64,000 bases of DNA from Lachnospiraceae bacterium (GCA_021202635.1 JAJQCQ010000047.1:1-64000), one strand, 5' to 3'; positions 45,004 to 56,229 are shown, counted from the first letter of the stretch. The notes: generated by a model not told the origin, from the letters alone. Translations and numbers: made by a program.

Positions 45004-45963
45004 ATGAATATGTCAACAGAACTGAAATATAATGAACCGTGGATTCTTCAGCGCGCGGATCCGTACGTATACCGCCACACGGATGGCATGTATTATTTTA
45101 CAGCCTCGATCCCGGCATATGACGGGATTGTACTTCGACGTTCCAAAACTCTCGCGGGGTTAAAGGATGCCGAGGAGGTTATGATCTGGAAAAAGCATGA
45201 GAGTGGCATTATGAGCATCCATATCTGGGCACCGGAGCTTTATTATCTGGACGGGAAATGGTACATTTATTATGCTGGAGCTGACAAGGATGATATCTGG
45301 GCGCTTCGTCCTTATGTATTGGAATGCGCGGACGAGGACCCGATTACCGGCACATGGGTAGAAAAGGGAAAGATGCAGCGGGCTGCGGATGATCCGTTTT
45401 CTTTTGAAGCCTTCTCGCTTGATGCGACGATTTTTGAAAATAAGGGACAGCGCTATTATGTATGGGCGGAGAAGGTCGGAGTTGGGAAACAGATCTCGAA
45501 TCTTTATATCGCGCGGATGTCTTCCCCGTACAGCCTGGAAACAGTACAGGTGCTTCTGACTACGCCGGATTATGACTGGGAGCGCGTAGGTTTCTGGGTA
45601 AATGAGGGGCCGGCTGTAATCCATCATGATGGGAAAATTTTTCTTACCTATTCTGCATCAGAGACGGGACCGGAATACTGCATGGGAATGCTTTCTGTGG
45701 ATGAGGACGCGGATCTGCTCGATCCGAGGGTCTGGAAGAAAGAACGCTATCCGGTGCTGAAAACAGATCCGGGAAAAGGCATCTACGGACCAGGGCATAA
45801 TTGCTTCACCACGGACGAGCAGGGGAATCTGATTATGGTATACCATGCGAGAACGGAAGAGAAGATTACAGGAAATCCGCTCTATAACCCGAATCGGCAC
45901 GCAATGCTGATGAAGATCGAATGGGATGAGAAAACGGGATATCCAGTTTTTCTGAAAAAATAA
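45004..45963 (+). CDS. Intracellular GH43 arabinofuranosidase-like enzyme
   Basis: About 319 residues from ATG 45004 (GGAGGT just upstream; ATG 45010 is possible). No signal peptide. GH43 propeller with catalytic base D19 (QRADPYVYR), a conserved Glu/Asp in IWAPELYY and acid E201 (WVNEGPAVI); GPGHNCF and YHAR are typical late blade motifs. It probably removes arabinose from imported arabino-oligosaccharides (exo-acting GH43 of the GH43_26 kind). It is flanked on both sides by the two ArsR-type regulators, one divergent and one convergent. Confidence 0.88.
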   Translation: MNMSTELKYNEPWILQRADPYVYRHTDGMYYFTASIPAYDGIVLRRSKTLAGLKDAEEVMIWKKHESGIMSIHIWAPELYYLDGKWYIYYAGADKDDIWALRPYVLECADEDPITGTWVEKGKMQRAADDPFSFEAFSLDATIFENKGQRYYVWAEKVGVGKQISNLYIARMSSPYSLETVQVLLTTPDYDWERVGFWVNEGPAVIHHDGKIFLTYSASETGPEYCMGMLSVDEDADLLDPRVWKKERYPVLKTDPGKGIYGPGHNCFTTDEQGNLIMVYHARTEEKITGNPLYNPNRHAMLMKIEWDEKTGYPVFLKK

Positions 45964-45973
45964 GAATAATAGA

Positions 45974-46015
45974 AGCGGGCAGGGAATGTTCTCTGTCCGC
46001 TTTCTGGTTTTATCG
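45974..46015. terminator. Terminator between convergent GH43 and regulator genes
   Basis: GCGGGCAGGGA pairs imperfectly with TCTCTGTCCGC, followed by TTCTGGTTTTAT. Confidence 0.6.
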
Positions 46016-46033
46016 CAGGGGGACTTTGAAGAA

Positions 46034-46951
46034 TCAATTTTGCCGGTACTGGATCATCATTTTGATATGCTGCCCATAATCTCCAAATCCCTGCCCGTAC
46101 AGTGTTAGCCCATGGGAAAGCGGTGTATCCGCAGGCACTTCAAGCCGAAATTTCATCACGGACTGACTGTCAAGTAAAAGATCGTCTACGGTTACTTCGG
46201 AGATTTGTTCTCCATCGATAAAGCAGCCGCTGGTCGTGATTGTCAGTGTTTTCAGAAGGCCGTATTGATTTAAAAAACCATACCACCAGAGGGGATTCTG
46301 CCTTCCGCGGCGCTGTTCTCCGAAATCTCCCGGGGAAATCCATTGTCCGAGGCGTACCCCATTCAGGGAGAATACAATACAGGAGGGCCAGTTATCGTTG
46401 GTACCTGGCGCTTCTGAAGATATTTCAAAAGAAAGCATGATTTTTTCGATTTTGGTATTCCAATAGGAAGAATTCGGCAGAATATATTCTACGTAGCCGG
46501 TTGTGAACCAGAGAATGCCTGCTTTCTGACTTTCCGGGTGTGCGAACAGCCGCGGCTCGTCCAGTGCTCCCAGAAAGGAATTTGCTGTCGCGAGTCCGCA
46601 GGTGGGGGTTACATTAAAGTCGGAATACTGTCCGATGGGAATCTCTGCCTGATAAAGCGGCAGTCGGTTGCCCGCGTCCCCGAAATCTACAAGAATCTGT
46701 GTCGTCCTTGGGTAACAGCACTTTTGCATTCCATGGGAAGCGGCCTCTTCCTCCACGCGAATCAGCCCACAGGCGATAAGCTTATTAATATGCGGGCTGA
46801 GTGTACTCAGAGGTATCTTAAGAATTGCTGCGATCTGCTTTAAACTGATCCCGCTATTTGCGGCAATTAATTTCAGAATCTGTATCCGAAGTTCAGAACT
46901 CAATGCCTGGAAAAGTGGCAGCTGTTCCTTAAGTGTAACAGGACTTGTCAT
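46034..46951 (-). CDS. ArsR-type regulator with large C-terminal domain, paralogue 2
   Basis: A 305-residue regulator paralogous over its full length to the one at 43799. Winged helix at about 10-85 (FQALSSELRIQILKLIAANSGISLKQIAAILKIPLSTLSPHINKLIACGLI); C-terminal beta-rich region with PTCGLATA, LDEPRLFAHPE, ILWFTTGYVEYILP, SFEISSEAPGTNDNWPS, QWISPGDFGEQRRG, TLYGQGFGDYGQHI. AAGGGG lies upstream of the ATG. It is divergent from the binding protein gene at 47334 and so probably controls the arabino-oligosaccharide transporter. No Cys pair for metal sensing of classical ArsR type is present in the winged helix. Confidence 0.82.
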   Translation of the reverse strand: MTSPVTLKEQLPLFQALSSELRIQILKLIAANSGISLKQIAAILKIPLSTLSPHINKLIACGLIRVEEEAASHGMQKCCYPRTTQILVDFGDAGNRLPLYQAEIPIGQYSDFNVTPTCGLATANSFLGALDEPRLFAHPESQKAGILWFTTGYVEYILPNSSYWNTKIEKIMLSFEISSEAPGTNDNWPSCIVFSLNGVRLGQWISPGDFGEQRRGRQNPLWWYGFLNQYGLLKTLTITTSGCFIDGEQISEVTVDDLLLDSQSVMKFRLEVPADTPLSHGLTLYGQGFGDYGQHIKMMIQYRQN

Positions 46952-47145
46952 AGGATTCCCCTTTTTTAATCATCAATTTATAAACAAAAATTATTTTGAA
47001 TTTTACGAACCAAACAGTTTTATTATAGCCAAGATGACGAAAAAGTCAACGAAAAACAGGATGTTCTTGACAAAAAAGCGGTTCGGAATAAAAGAATTAT
47101 TGTTTAGATAAAACTAAAATTCTAAATAAAAATCAAAAATAAAGC

Positions 47146-47175
47146 TTGACAGGAGGGAATCTTTTGCGTTAATAT
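47146..47175 (+). promoter_or_regulatory. Promoter of the arabinan ABC transporter operon
   Basis: TTGACA (47146-47151), 18 bp, TAATAT (47170-47175). Upstream is a very AT-rich stretch with an inverted repeat TTTAG...CTAAA near 47103-47118, a possible site for the divergent regulator. Leader is about 155 nt. Confidence 0.65.
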
Positions 47176-47333
47176 GACCTTACGATACGAATAAATCCGA
47201 AATCAAAAAAAATATGCAAAATCACCAAAAAGAGGAAAGAACGCGACCGGCGATGTTATTTTTGGGAAAAATGTATATTTTCCTAGTTTCGGCAGCACGC
47301 ACAGTTTGCTGTGCAAAGAAGGAGGAGATAACA

Positions 47334-48710
47334 ATGAAAACAATATCCAGAAGAGATTTCCTGCGTGGATCCGCGGCTGGAGCTGCTACGATCGCTCTTT
47401 CCGGTATTCTTGGCGCACCTGCATTCGCAGAGGAAGAGACCGAGTATGAAGCGACTGCTGTCACGACCGTAGGCCCGGATGACGGTACACATTTTGAACT
47501 GTGGTCATTCGTAGACGTACACAATGAGTTCTATGCAAACATGGTAAATGAGTGGAATGAGCTGAATCCGGACAGACCGATCCAGATCACATTCAGTACA
47601 TATCCGTATTCCGATATGCACAACAAGCTGATGATGTCTCTGCAGGCAGGCAGCGGCGCTCCGGATATCTGCGATATTGAGATTGGCCAGTTCCCGAACT
47701 ACAGCGGAACCGACAGCCCTCTGTATCATCTGAATGACGCACTTGCTCCGTATGAGGATTCCCTCGTTACCGCACGTCTTGATGTTTATTCAGACGCGGA
47801 TGGCAACCGCATTGGTGTTCCGACACACGTAGGCGCGGCTGTTATGTACTGGAACGCAGAGATCTTTGAGCAGTATGGACTGGACTATAAGAGTGTAACG
47901 ACCTGGGATGAGTATACCGAGCTTGGCCGTCAGCTGCAGGAAGCTTCCGGCGGAGAAGTATATCTGACATCCGTAGATACGGGTGGCGTTGACTGGCTGT
48001 GGGTTGCTATGGCTGAGTATGGCGAGGACTGGACCGGCGGTATCGGCGGTGATGTAGACGTACAGATTGAGTCTGTTACGAAGATGCTGACCATGCAGCA
48101 GGAATGGCTGAATGAAGGGATCGCGATGATTTCTACAGACGGTCATGTAGACCTCGAGGCTGGTTTCGCAAACATCATGGAAGGCAAGATCGCTTCCTTC
48201 CCGAAGGCAATGTGGTATATGAGCCGTTTCGTTAACTATATGCCGGAGATGGAAGGCAAGTATGATATTACGACAATCCCGGTATTCGAGGAAGGTCAGA
48301 TCAATTCCGTAGGTATCGGCGGAACTGGTACTGTTGTTACAAACCAGTGCGCGGATCCGGAGCTTGCAGCAGAGTGGCTTGCATGGGCGAAGTGCTCAGC
48401 GGAAGGCGAAGCGCATATCTGGAACGATCTTGGATTTGATGTCTGCAACACAGAGTTGTGGTATGACGAAGACTTCGCATTTGATCCGGACAATGTATAC
48501 AATACATTCTTCCGTGTAGAGCCGCACTCCGTACTTCAGGAGCTGGCTGACAACGACGCGATCGGCACCATCTATACAACGAGCAAGTCGCCGACACTGA
48601 ATGACTATTTCTGCACCACAACTCTGAACTATGTTCTTGAGGATGGCTGGGATGTAGAGGATGCTCTGCAGGATGCGCAGGATTATCTTGACTTCGAACT
48701 GGAGCAGTAA
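47334..48710 (+). CDS. Tat-type sugar-binding protein of an AraN-like ABC transporter
   Basis: About 458 residues from ATG 47334 (AAGGAGGAG upstream). Twin-arginine signal SRRDFLRGSAAG, hydrophobic stretch, cleavage near AFAEEE; no lipobox Cys. The mature part is a family 1 extracellular solute-binding protein (FELWSFVDVHNEFYANMVNEWNELNPD, LQAGSGAPDICDIEIGQF), matching AraN-type receptors for arabino-oligosaccharides. Located among GH43 and GH51 enzymes with two permeases downstream. A terminator-like hairpin follows the gene, so the receptor is probably made in excess of the permeases. Confidence 0.9.
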   Translation: MKTISRRDFLRGSAAGAATIALSGILGAPAFAEEETEYEATAVTTVGPDDGTHFELWSFVDVHNEFYANMVNEWNELNPDRPIQITFSTYPYSDMHNKLMMSLQAGSGAPDICDIEIGQFPNYSGTDSPLYHLNDALAPYEDSLVTARLDVYSDADGNRIGVPTHVGAAVMYWNAEIFEQYGLDYKSVTTWDEYTELGRQLQEASGGEVYLTSVDTGGVDWLWVAMAEYGEDWTGGIGGDVDVQIESVTKMLTMQQEWLNEGIAMISTDGHVDLEAGFANIMEGKIASFPKAMWYMSRFVNYMPEMEGKYDITTIPVFEEGQINSVGIGGTGTVVTNQCADPELAAEWLAWAKCSAEGEAHIWNDLGFDVCNTELWYDEDFAFDPDNVYNTFFRVEPHSVLQELADNDAIGTIYTTSKSPTLNDYFCTTTLNYVLEDGWDVEDALQDAQDYLDFELEQ

Positions 48711-48781
48711 TACAGCCTGACAGTTTTGAGGGAGAGGTAACGATTCAGAAACGTTACCATTATGGCAGTAAATCAGGGGGA

Positions 48782-48814
48782 GGCTCGGGAATCGCATTCC
48801 CGGGCCTTTTCTTT
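48782..48814 (+). terminator. Hairpin with T-tract between binding protein and permease genes
   Basis: GGCTCGGGAAT pairs with ATTCCCGGGCC (one G:U pair) and is followed by TTTTCTTT. Within the operon it probably acts as an attenuator. Confidence 0.75.
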
Positions 48815-48904
48815 AGTACACATGGCGCGAAAGCAATAAGCAGCTTATGCTGTCACGTTCCGCTCGATTATGATTCTGCCGTTTAAAAAGAAAGGATGAT
48901 TACA

Positions 48905-49816
48905 GTGAATAAAGCGAAAAAATTGCTGTATTCCCAGAAAGTGGCACCCTATGTTTTCGTGCTTCCTTTCGTGTTAAGTCTGCTGATTTTCTGGGCGTAT
49001 CCGCTGATTACGGGTATTATTATGAGTTTCCAGGAAGTATCTTTCAGTGGTTATACGTTTATCGGCGTAAAGAACTATGTAAAGCTTGCGTCGGATAAGT
49101 TTTTCCGGGTTGCTGTATTGAACAGCTTCGAGTACATGGTATTGACTCTGCTTTTGCTGGTCCCGATTCCGATGCTGCTCGCGGTACTGATTGAGAGCCG
49201 CCTGACAAAGGCAAGAGGCGTGTGGAAGGTGATTCTTTACATTCCTGCGCTGACCTCTGTAGTTATTTCCGGTATGTTGTTCCGTCTGATGTTCTCGGAG
49301 GGTGATAACTCTCAGATGAACCAGCTTCTTCAGGCACTCGGACAGTCCAGTATTGCCTGGCTGAAATCAAAGGGAACTGCCTGGGTTGCACTGCTTCTGC
49401 TCTGTATGTGGAGATGGACGGGTGTAAATATGCTTTACTTCGTGTCAGGGCTTAAGAGTATCGACAACAGTATTTATGAGTCTGGCGATATTGATGGCGC
49501 GAATGGAATTCAGAAGTTCTGGTATCTGACACTTCCGCTTTTGAAACCAACGATTGTTTACGTTATTACGATTTCTGTATATGCTGGTCTGTCCATGTTC
49601 CTTGAGAGCTTTATGCTGTGGAATGGTAACTCATCGCCGAAGAATATCGGTCTGACGATTGTCGGATACCTGTATAAGAGAGGTATTGAGAAGAACGATA
49701 TGGGTTACGCGTGTGCGGTTGGCGTGGTGCTCCTGGTGATTGCTTTGATTATCAATATTGCGCAGCTGATCGCGACCGGTACGATCAAGGTTGGAAAGAA
49801 CAAGGGGGAGGATTAG
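48905..49816 (+). CDS. AraP-like ABC transporter permease
   Basis: About 303 residues from a GTG at 48905, favoured because AAAGGA lies 8 nt upstream; the ATG at 48896 has the ribosome site touching it. Six membrane segments; the ATPase-contact loop is DNSIYESGDIDGANGIQKFWYLTLPLLKP. It forms the channel with the next permease. No ATPase gene is present in the locus. Confidence 0.9.
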   Translation: MNKAKKLLYSQKVAPYVFVLPFVLSLLIFWAYPLITGIIMSFQEVSFSGYTFIGVKNYVKLASDKFFRVAVLNSFEYMVLTLLLLVPIPMLLAVLIESRLTKARGVWKVILYIPALTSVVISGMLFRLMFSEGDNSQMNQLLQALGQSSIAWLKSKGTAWVALLLLCMWRWTGVNMLYFVSGLKSIDNSIYESGDIDGANGIQKFWYLTLPLLKPTIVYVITISVYAGLSMFLESFMLWNGNSSPKNIGLTIVGYLYKRGIEKNDMGYACAVGVVLLVIALIINIAQLIATGTIKVGKNKGED

Positions 49817-49820
49817 TGAC

Positions 49821-50735
49821 ATGGCAAATAACACAAATGCTCCAAAACAAAAAACAATGGAGAGTAACCACAAGCTGGGGACTTTCCTGGCAACAGGCCT
49901 GTTTGTCGTGATATGCTGCTTGATTGCATTCCCTCTGCTTGCCGGACTGACGGCTTCCTTCCGCCCGGCGCGTGAGATCTTCCAGAATGGTATGTCGCTG
50001 AATCTCAAAATCAGCGAGTGGAGTCTGGATAATTATTCGTACCTGTTTACGATGTTCCTGAACCCAAATACTACAGATTCCACGGCGATCGCGGACTCCC
50101 AGAAGTATTTCATGTGGTACAGAAATTCTCTGGTGCTGACGCTTGAAACGGTTGTGTTGACATTGTTGGTTTGCTATTTTATCGCATACGGCCTGACCAT
50201 GTACAAATTCAAGCTGCAGGGCTTCCTGTTCTTCATGGTTATCGCGACCATGAGCGTTCCGTTTGAAATCCTGATGCTTCCGTTGTACACAGAGGTTACA
50301 AACCTTGGTATTATCAATACAAATGCAGGTGTTATCTTACCTGGATTGTGCGCCGCCTCGACGATTTTCTTCTTCCGACAATACATGACCAGCCTGCCGA
50401 AAGAGCTGCTGGATGCGGCTCGTGTGGATGGCTGTACGGAATATGGTATCAGCGTCAAGATCATGATGCCGATTACGAAGCCGGCATTTGCTTCCATGGC
50501 AATCCTGTGCGCGATGGGTTCTTGGAATAATATGCTGTGGCCGATGCTGGTATATCGTGACACCAGCAAGTTTACATTGCAGATTGGTTTAAATACACTG
50601 TTGACGCCTTATGGTAACAACTATGATCTGCTGATTGCGGGTTCTATGTTCGGTATTATCCCGATTCTGATCATTTACCTGATCTTCAACCGGTATCTGG
50701 TAGAAGGAATGACATCGGGTGCTGTGAAGGGATGA
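49821..50735 (+). CDS. AraQ-like ABC transporter permease
   Basis: A 304-residue permease from ATG 49821 (GGGGGAGGA upstream, 4 nt after the previous stop). Six membrane segments; coupling loop PKELLDAARVDGCTEYGISVKIMMPITKPA; C-terminus LVEGMTSGAVKG is typical of CUT1 permeases. Together with the genes at 47334 and 48905 it makes an arabino-oligosaccharide importer that lacks its own ATPase and must borrow one encoded elsewhere. Confidence 0.92.
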   Translation: MANNTNAPKQKTMESNHKLGTFLATGLFVVICCLIAFPLLAGLTASFRPAREIFQNGMSLNLKISEWSLDNYSYLFTMFLNPNTTDSTAIADSQKYFMWYRNSLVLTLETVVLTLLVCYFIAYGLTMYKFKLQGFLFFMVIATMSVPFEILMLPLYTEVTNLGIINTNAGVILPGLCAASTIFFFRQYMTSLPKELLDAARVDGCTEYGISVKIMMPITKPAFASMAILCAMGSWNNMLWPMLVYRDTSKFTLQIGLNTLLTPYGNNYDLLIAGSMFGIIPILIIYLIFNRYLVEGMTSGAVKG

Positions 50736-50822
50736 TGCGAGGAATGCGGCAGTATTTATTACCGTATTTTGAACCTGCATCGTGCAGAAAAAAGTGCTCT
50801 CTGTGAAGCAGGGCGTATATAG

Positions 50823-50883
50823 TGATCGTGTGTAACTATTTCGAACAAGTCTTCGCGACTGTGAAGGCACTGAACAGTTATGA
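50823..50883. repeat. GTAAC-type inverted repeat after the permease gene
   Basis: GTAACTATTTCGAACA and TGAACAGTTATGAC form an imperfect inverted repeat related to the GTAACNGTTCAGAACAGC family. The 288-bp gap before the GH51 gene holds this and a second hairpin near 50890-50935 (GAGCCGCG/CGCGGCTC). Confidence 0.5.
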
Positions 50884-50963
50884 CCGTGTTTTTGAGCCGC
50901 GCCGGTAGTTTTTTCGCTTGACGCGGCTCTTAACAGTCAATTCAGATTACTGTGGGGCAATGA

Positions 50964-52547
<1,584 letters not shown>

Positions 52548-52613
52548 AAAGTAAAATGACTTACGTTGTTTACTATAATTTAACTTGATTTGTTGAAGAA
52601 TAGATGATATAAA

Positions 52614-52673
52614 CGTACTGGTCACACCGGTAACGGCCAAGTGGATGTGAATTTGGTCAGGGTGTGACCTTTC
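52614..52673. repeat. Inverted repeat GGTCACACC / GGTGTGACC between the GH51 genes
   Basis: CGTACTGGTCACACC, a variable middle and ATTTGGTCAGGGTGTGACCT. Same family as 35801-35864; the centre differs (GGTAACGGCCAAGTGG). Confidence 0.65.
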
Positions 52674-52728
52674 GTGATGTAAACAGGGATAATAATGAAT
52701 GATCATTATGAGGAGGAGACAGAAAACA

Positions 52729-54234
52729 ATGGCTAAATTAGTGATTCATGCAGATCAGGTTCAGAACAAAATCAACAAAGAGATTTACGGGCATTTTTCC
52801 GAACATCTGGGACGCTGCATCTATGAGGGGTTGTATGTCGGTGAGGACTCCCCGATTGAGAATGTGAACGGAATGCGGACGGACGTAGTGGAAGCGCTCA
52901 GAGAAATCCGTGTGCCGGTGCTGCGCTGGCCGGGCGGCTGCTTTGCGGATGAATATCACTGGAAGGATGGCATTGGTCCGAAAGAAAACCGGAAAAAGAT
53001 GATCAATACGCACTGGGGCGGTGTGGTAGAGGATAACAGCTTCGGTACGCATGAGTTTTTTGAACTCTGCCGCCAGCTGGGCTGCGAGACTTATGTAAAT
53101 GGCAATGTGGGAAGCGGTACCGTGCAGGAGATGTCTGAGTGGGTGGAATATATCACGTTTGAAGGTGTGTCGCCGATGGCAGACCTGCGTGCGAAGAATG
53201 GCCATGAGGCGCCCTGGAAGCTGGATTATTTCGGTGTTGGCAATGAGAGCTGGGGCTGCGGCGGCAATATGAACCCGGAGCATTACGCGAACGAGTATCG
53301 CCGTTATCAGACCTATGTCCGTGATTATCACAGTGATTCGAAGATCAATAAGATCTGCTGCGGACCGAACGTGGATGATTATGAGTGGACGCGTCAGGTG
53401 CTCGCGACCTGCTTCCGCCGCAACAATGACAACCAGCATGGCTTTATGAATGGCCTGTCACTGCATTATTATACCGTTCCGGGCGATGACTGGCACCACA
53501 AGGGAAGCGCGACGGACTTTGATGAGAAAGAATACTATAAGACTCTGAACAAGGCTTATTATATGGAAGAGCTGGTGCAGAAGCACGGCGCGATCATGGA
53601 CGAATTTGACCCGGAAAAGATAGTTAGCCTGACGGTCGATGAGTGGGGCACATGGTATGATGTGGAGCCAGGCACGAACCCGGGATTTCTGTATCAGCAG
53701 AATACTATGCGTGACGCGCTGGTAGCCGGACTGACCCTGAATATTTTCAACAAGCACAGCAACCGTGTAAAGATGGCGAATATCGCGCAGATGGTGAATG
53801 TGCTGCAGTCTGTGATCCTGACAGATGGCGCGCAGATGGTGAAGACACCGACCTGGTATGTGTTCCGGATGTATCGCGACCATCAGGACGCGCAGCTGGT
53901 AGAGAGCAGCATCGAGGCGGCGCCGATCGGACTGGAGGCAGAGTATTCCGTACCGAATCTGACCGAATCCGCTTCCGTGGATGCGGATGGCGTGCTGCAT
54001 ATCACGGTGACGAATCTTTCTCTGGACGAGGCCTATGAAGTGGAGACAGAGATTACCGGAAAAGAAGTCACGGAGATCTGCGGAGAAATCCTCGCCGGTG
54101 CGATGGCGGATAAGAATACCTTTGAAGAGCCGGAGACGGTGAAGCTGGTCGCGTTTGACGGTGCGCAGCGTACGGAGAATGGACTGAAATTCACGATCCC
54201 GGCCTGTGCAGTCGTACATCTGGCTGTGAAATAA
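52729..54234 (+). CDS. GH51 alpha-L-arabinofuranosidase (2)
   Basis: A 501-residue enzyme from ATG 52729 (AGGAGGAG upstream). Motifs: [42 protein letters not shown], acid/base E173 ([11 protein letters not shown]), [10 protein letters not shown] and nucleophile E305 ([11 protein letters not shown]). No signal peptide. It resembles the second common GH51 group of gut Firmicutes and probably complements the first enzyme on different arabinose linkages. It ends the arabinan locus. Confidence 0.95.
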   Translation: MAKLVIHADQVQNKINKEIYGHFSEHLGRCIYEGLYVGEDSPIENVNGMRTDVVEALREIRVPVLRWPGGCFADEYHWKDGIGPKENRKKMINTHWGGVVEDNSFGTHEFFELCRQLGCETYVNGNVGSGTVQEMSEWVEYITFEGVSPMADLRAKNGHEAPWKLDYFGVGNESWGCGGNMNPEHYANEYRRYQTYVRDYHSDSKINKICCGPNVDDYEWTRQVLATCFRRNNDNQHGFMNGLSLHYYTVPGDDWHHKGSATDFDEKEYYKTLNKAYYMEELVQKHGAIMDEFDPEKIVSLTVDEWGTWYDVEPGTNPGFLYQQNTMRDALVAGLTLNIFNKHSNRVKMANIAQMVNVLQSVILTDGAQMVKTPTWYVFRMYRDHQDAQLVESSIEAAPIGLEAEYSVPNLTESASVDADGVLHITVTNLSLDEAYEVETEITGKEVTEICGEILAGAMADKNTFEEPETVKLVAFDGAQRTENGLKFTIPACAVVHLAVK

Positions 54235-54340
54235 CTGGCTCTTGTCCCGCAGCCCGCCTGCAGTGATGTCTGGAGATGCTCCCGCCGGCGGGCTGCGCAG
54301 GAAGAGAAGGTGCGGGACATTTGCGAAAAGAGTGACGAAA

Positions 54341-54631
54341 ATGAAGGATAACATGCAGCGGGTTTGCAAAAAATGTCTGCTCCGTGATATGGCGGAGCAG
54401 GCGCAGTATGCAAACCTGTTTTCCTATGTGAAGAATCTGCCGCCGGATGACAAAGTACCGGATGATATTTATGAAGAACGGCTGGCAATTTGCCGGGGGT
54501 GCGACAAATTACTTTCGGGGACCTGTATTCTGTGTGGGTGTTATGTGGAGCTGCGTGCGGCGATGCGGGTAAAAAGCTGTCCGGCGGTACCGGCACGGTG
54601 GGAAAAGTGCCCTGATCTGGGCGATAGATGA
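54341..54631 (+). CDS. Small Cys-rich protein (DUF6171-like)
   Basis: About 96 residues from ATG 54341 (GTG 54332 and ATG 54353 are alternatives; the ribosome site is weak). Eight Cys in pairs (VCKKCLL, ICRGCDK, TCILCGCYV, KSCP) suggest one or two zinc sites. The end CILCGCYVELRAAMRVKSCP is the family hallmark. No function is known. It lies between the arabinan and uronate loci, and a terminator follows at 54767. Confidence 0.75.
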   Translation: MKDNMQRVCKKCLLRDMAEQAQYANLFSYVKNLPPDDKVPDDIYEERLAICRGCDKLLSGTCILCGCYVELRAAMRVKSCPAVPARWEKCPDLGDR

Positions 54632-54766
54632 GAAAAAAGCTTTTTGCCTGCTGAGAATCTGAATAATATTCTGGAGACAGCATGGCAGCAGATGAAGAAT
54701 CAGCGGGTCTTCGGATTTGTTGCCGGAAGAGTCTGAAGGGGGATCTCGAAACAAAGCAGGATTGTA

Positions 54767-54799
54767 AAAGAGCAGGGAACAAAAAGTTTCCTGCTCTTT
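54767..54799. terminator. Bidirectional terminator before uxuA
   Basis: A 14-bp stem AAAGAGCAGGGAAC with GTTTCCTGCTCTTT (one wobble pair) around five A. It sits between the small Cys-rich gene and the convergent uxuA stop. Confidence 0.85.
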
Positions 54800-54834
54800 G
54801 ATTCATGTATAGGGCTGTGGGAGAAACCGTTTCT

Positions 54835-55914
54835 TTATTTCGCAGCCACCGGGCCGTCTGTTTTTTCCAGCATATCCCAGCATCCCAACAGGTACATGAT
54901 GCCGAGCGCACGGTCGTAGAGGCCATAACCCGGGCGGCACTGCTCGCCCCAGATGTGGCGGCCATGGTCCGGACGCATATAGCCATCGAAGCCGCAGTCG
55001 TGATAAGCCTTCATGATGTCCAGAATATGGACGTCGCCGTCGCAGTCGCGGTGGGACGCTTCGGTGAAATCGCCGTTCGGGAAGTGCTTGACGTTGCGCA
55101 CATGTGCGAATGCGATGCGGTCACAGTAGGTGCGGATGATGTCCGGGATATCGTTATCCGGATTCGCGCCGAGGGATCCGGAACACAGGCAGAGATCGTT
55201 GTATGGGTCGTCTACCATGGAGAGGAAACGACCGATGGATTCCTTATCAACCAGCAGGCGCGGCAGACCAAAGATGTCCCACGGCGGATCATCCGGATGG
55301 ATGGCCATCTTGATGCCGGTCTCATGGCAGGTCGGCATGAGAGCTTCCAGGAAGTATTTCAGGTTATCCCAGAGCTTTTCTTTGGTGACCGGTTTGTAAG
55401 CTTCGAACAGCTCATCCAGCTTTGCCATGCGCTCCGGCTCCCAGCCCGGGAAGGTCAGTCCGTGCAGATTCTCAAGAATATAATCCGCCATCGCCCGATA
55501 GTCGTCCTGGATGCGTGATTTTTCATAAAAGAGTGCGGTGGAGCCGTCTTCCATCGGATGGAAGAGGTCGGTGCGCGTCCAGTCAAAGATCGGCATGAAG
55601 TTGTAGGTCACAACCTTCACTCCGAACTGCGCCAGGTTCCGCAGGGTCTGTTTGTAATTCTCAATGTACTGATCTCTGGTCGGAAGACCGATCTTGATGT
55701 CGTCGTGAACGTTGACACTTTCTACGACGTCCATGTTGAAGCCGCGCCCTTCGATCTGTCTGCGTGCTTCTTCGATCTCATCTACTTCCCAGATTTCACC
55801 CGGCTGCTTGTTGTGCAGTGCCCAGACAAGGCCGGTCACGCCGGGGATCTGTTTGATCATTTCCGGTGTGATGCTGTCATTTCCTTCGCCGTACCAGCGA
55901 AATGTCATCTGCAT
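54835..55914 (-). CDS. uxuA: Mannonate dehydratase
   Basis: A 359-residue enzyme that dehydrates D-mannonate to 2-keto-3-deoxygluconate, the last specific step of glucuronate breakdown. Recognised by MTFRWYGEGNDSITPEMIKQIPGVTGLVWALH, the metal/active-site blocks IKMAIHPDDPPWDIFGLPR, LCSGSLGANPDNDI, FAHVRNVKHF and PDHGRHIWGE. RBS AAGGAGGG before the ATG. It is divergent from the TRAP transporter, with its own promoter at 56012-56040. Confidence 0.95.
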   Translation of the reverse strand: MQMTFRWYGEGNDSITPEMIKQIPGVTGLVWALHNKQPGEIWEVDEIEEARRQIEGRGFNMDVVESVNVHDDIKIGLPTRDQYIENYKQTLRNLAQFGVKVVTYNFMPIFDWTRTDLFHPMEDGSTALFYEKSRIQDDYRAMADYILENLHGLTFPGWEPERMAKLDELFEAYKPVTKEKLWDNLKYFLEALMPTCHETGIKMAIHPDDPPWDIFGLPRLLVDKESIGRFLSMVDDPYNDLCLCSGSLGANPDNDIPDIIRTYCDRIAFAHVRNVKHFPNGDFTEASHRDCDGDVHILDIMKAYHDCGFDGYMRPDHGRHIWGEQCRPGYGLYDRALGIMYLLGCWDMLEKTDGPVAAK

Positions 55915-56002
55915 AGAAATCCCTCCTTGTAAAATCGTTCAGAACAGCAAAATCCAGCAAAATTATTGATATGAAAAATATATTTTTCTGACTGGAATTT
56001 TG

Positions 56003-56040
56003 TATATTCTGAATATATCACATGGTTTTGGAATGCGCAA
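56003..56040 (-). promoter_or_regulatory. uxuA promoter with overlapping palindrome
   Basis: On the minus strand TTGCGC (56040-56035), 17 bp, TATATT (56017-56012). The -10 lies inside a 15-bp palindrome TATATTC-T-GAATATA (56003-56017), a possible operator. Confidence 0.6.
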
Positions 56041-56200
56041 CTTTTATTTCAGAAAAAGAAATATCTCGTTGAAATTTGTTTATTATTTGGCGAAAGCTTT
56101 TTCGCGAATTATTTAACGTTTCTAAAAAGGATTGAGAAAAAATAAACAATCTTGGATTTTTGCATAAAAAAGTTGTGAAAATACTGTGAAATAGTGCCAA

Positions 56201-56229
56201 TTGATAAGCTAGTATACCAGTGGTAAAAT
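56201..56229 (+). promoter_or_regulatory. TRAP operon promoter with TACCA-G-TGGTA operator
   Basis: TTGATA (56201-56206), 17 bp, TAAAAT (56224-56229). The palindrome TACCAGTGGTA (56215-56225) lies between and touches the -10, a repressor-type position. TGGTA/TACCA half-sites are typical of GntR/FadR-type regulators, one of which is encoded at 62017. Binding is inferred. Confidence 0.65.
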
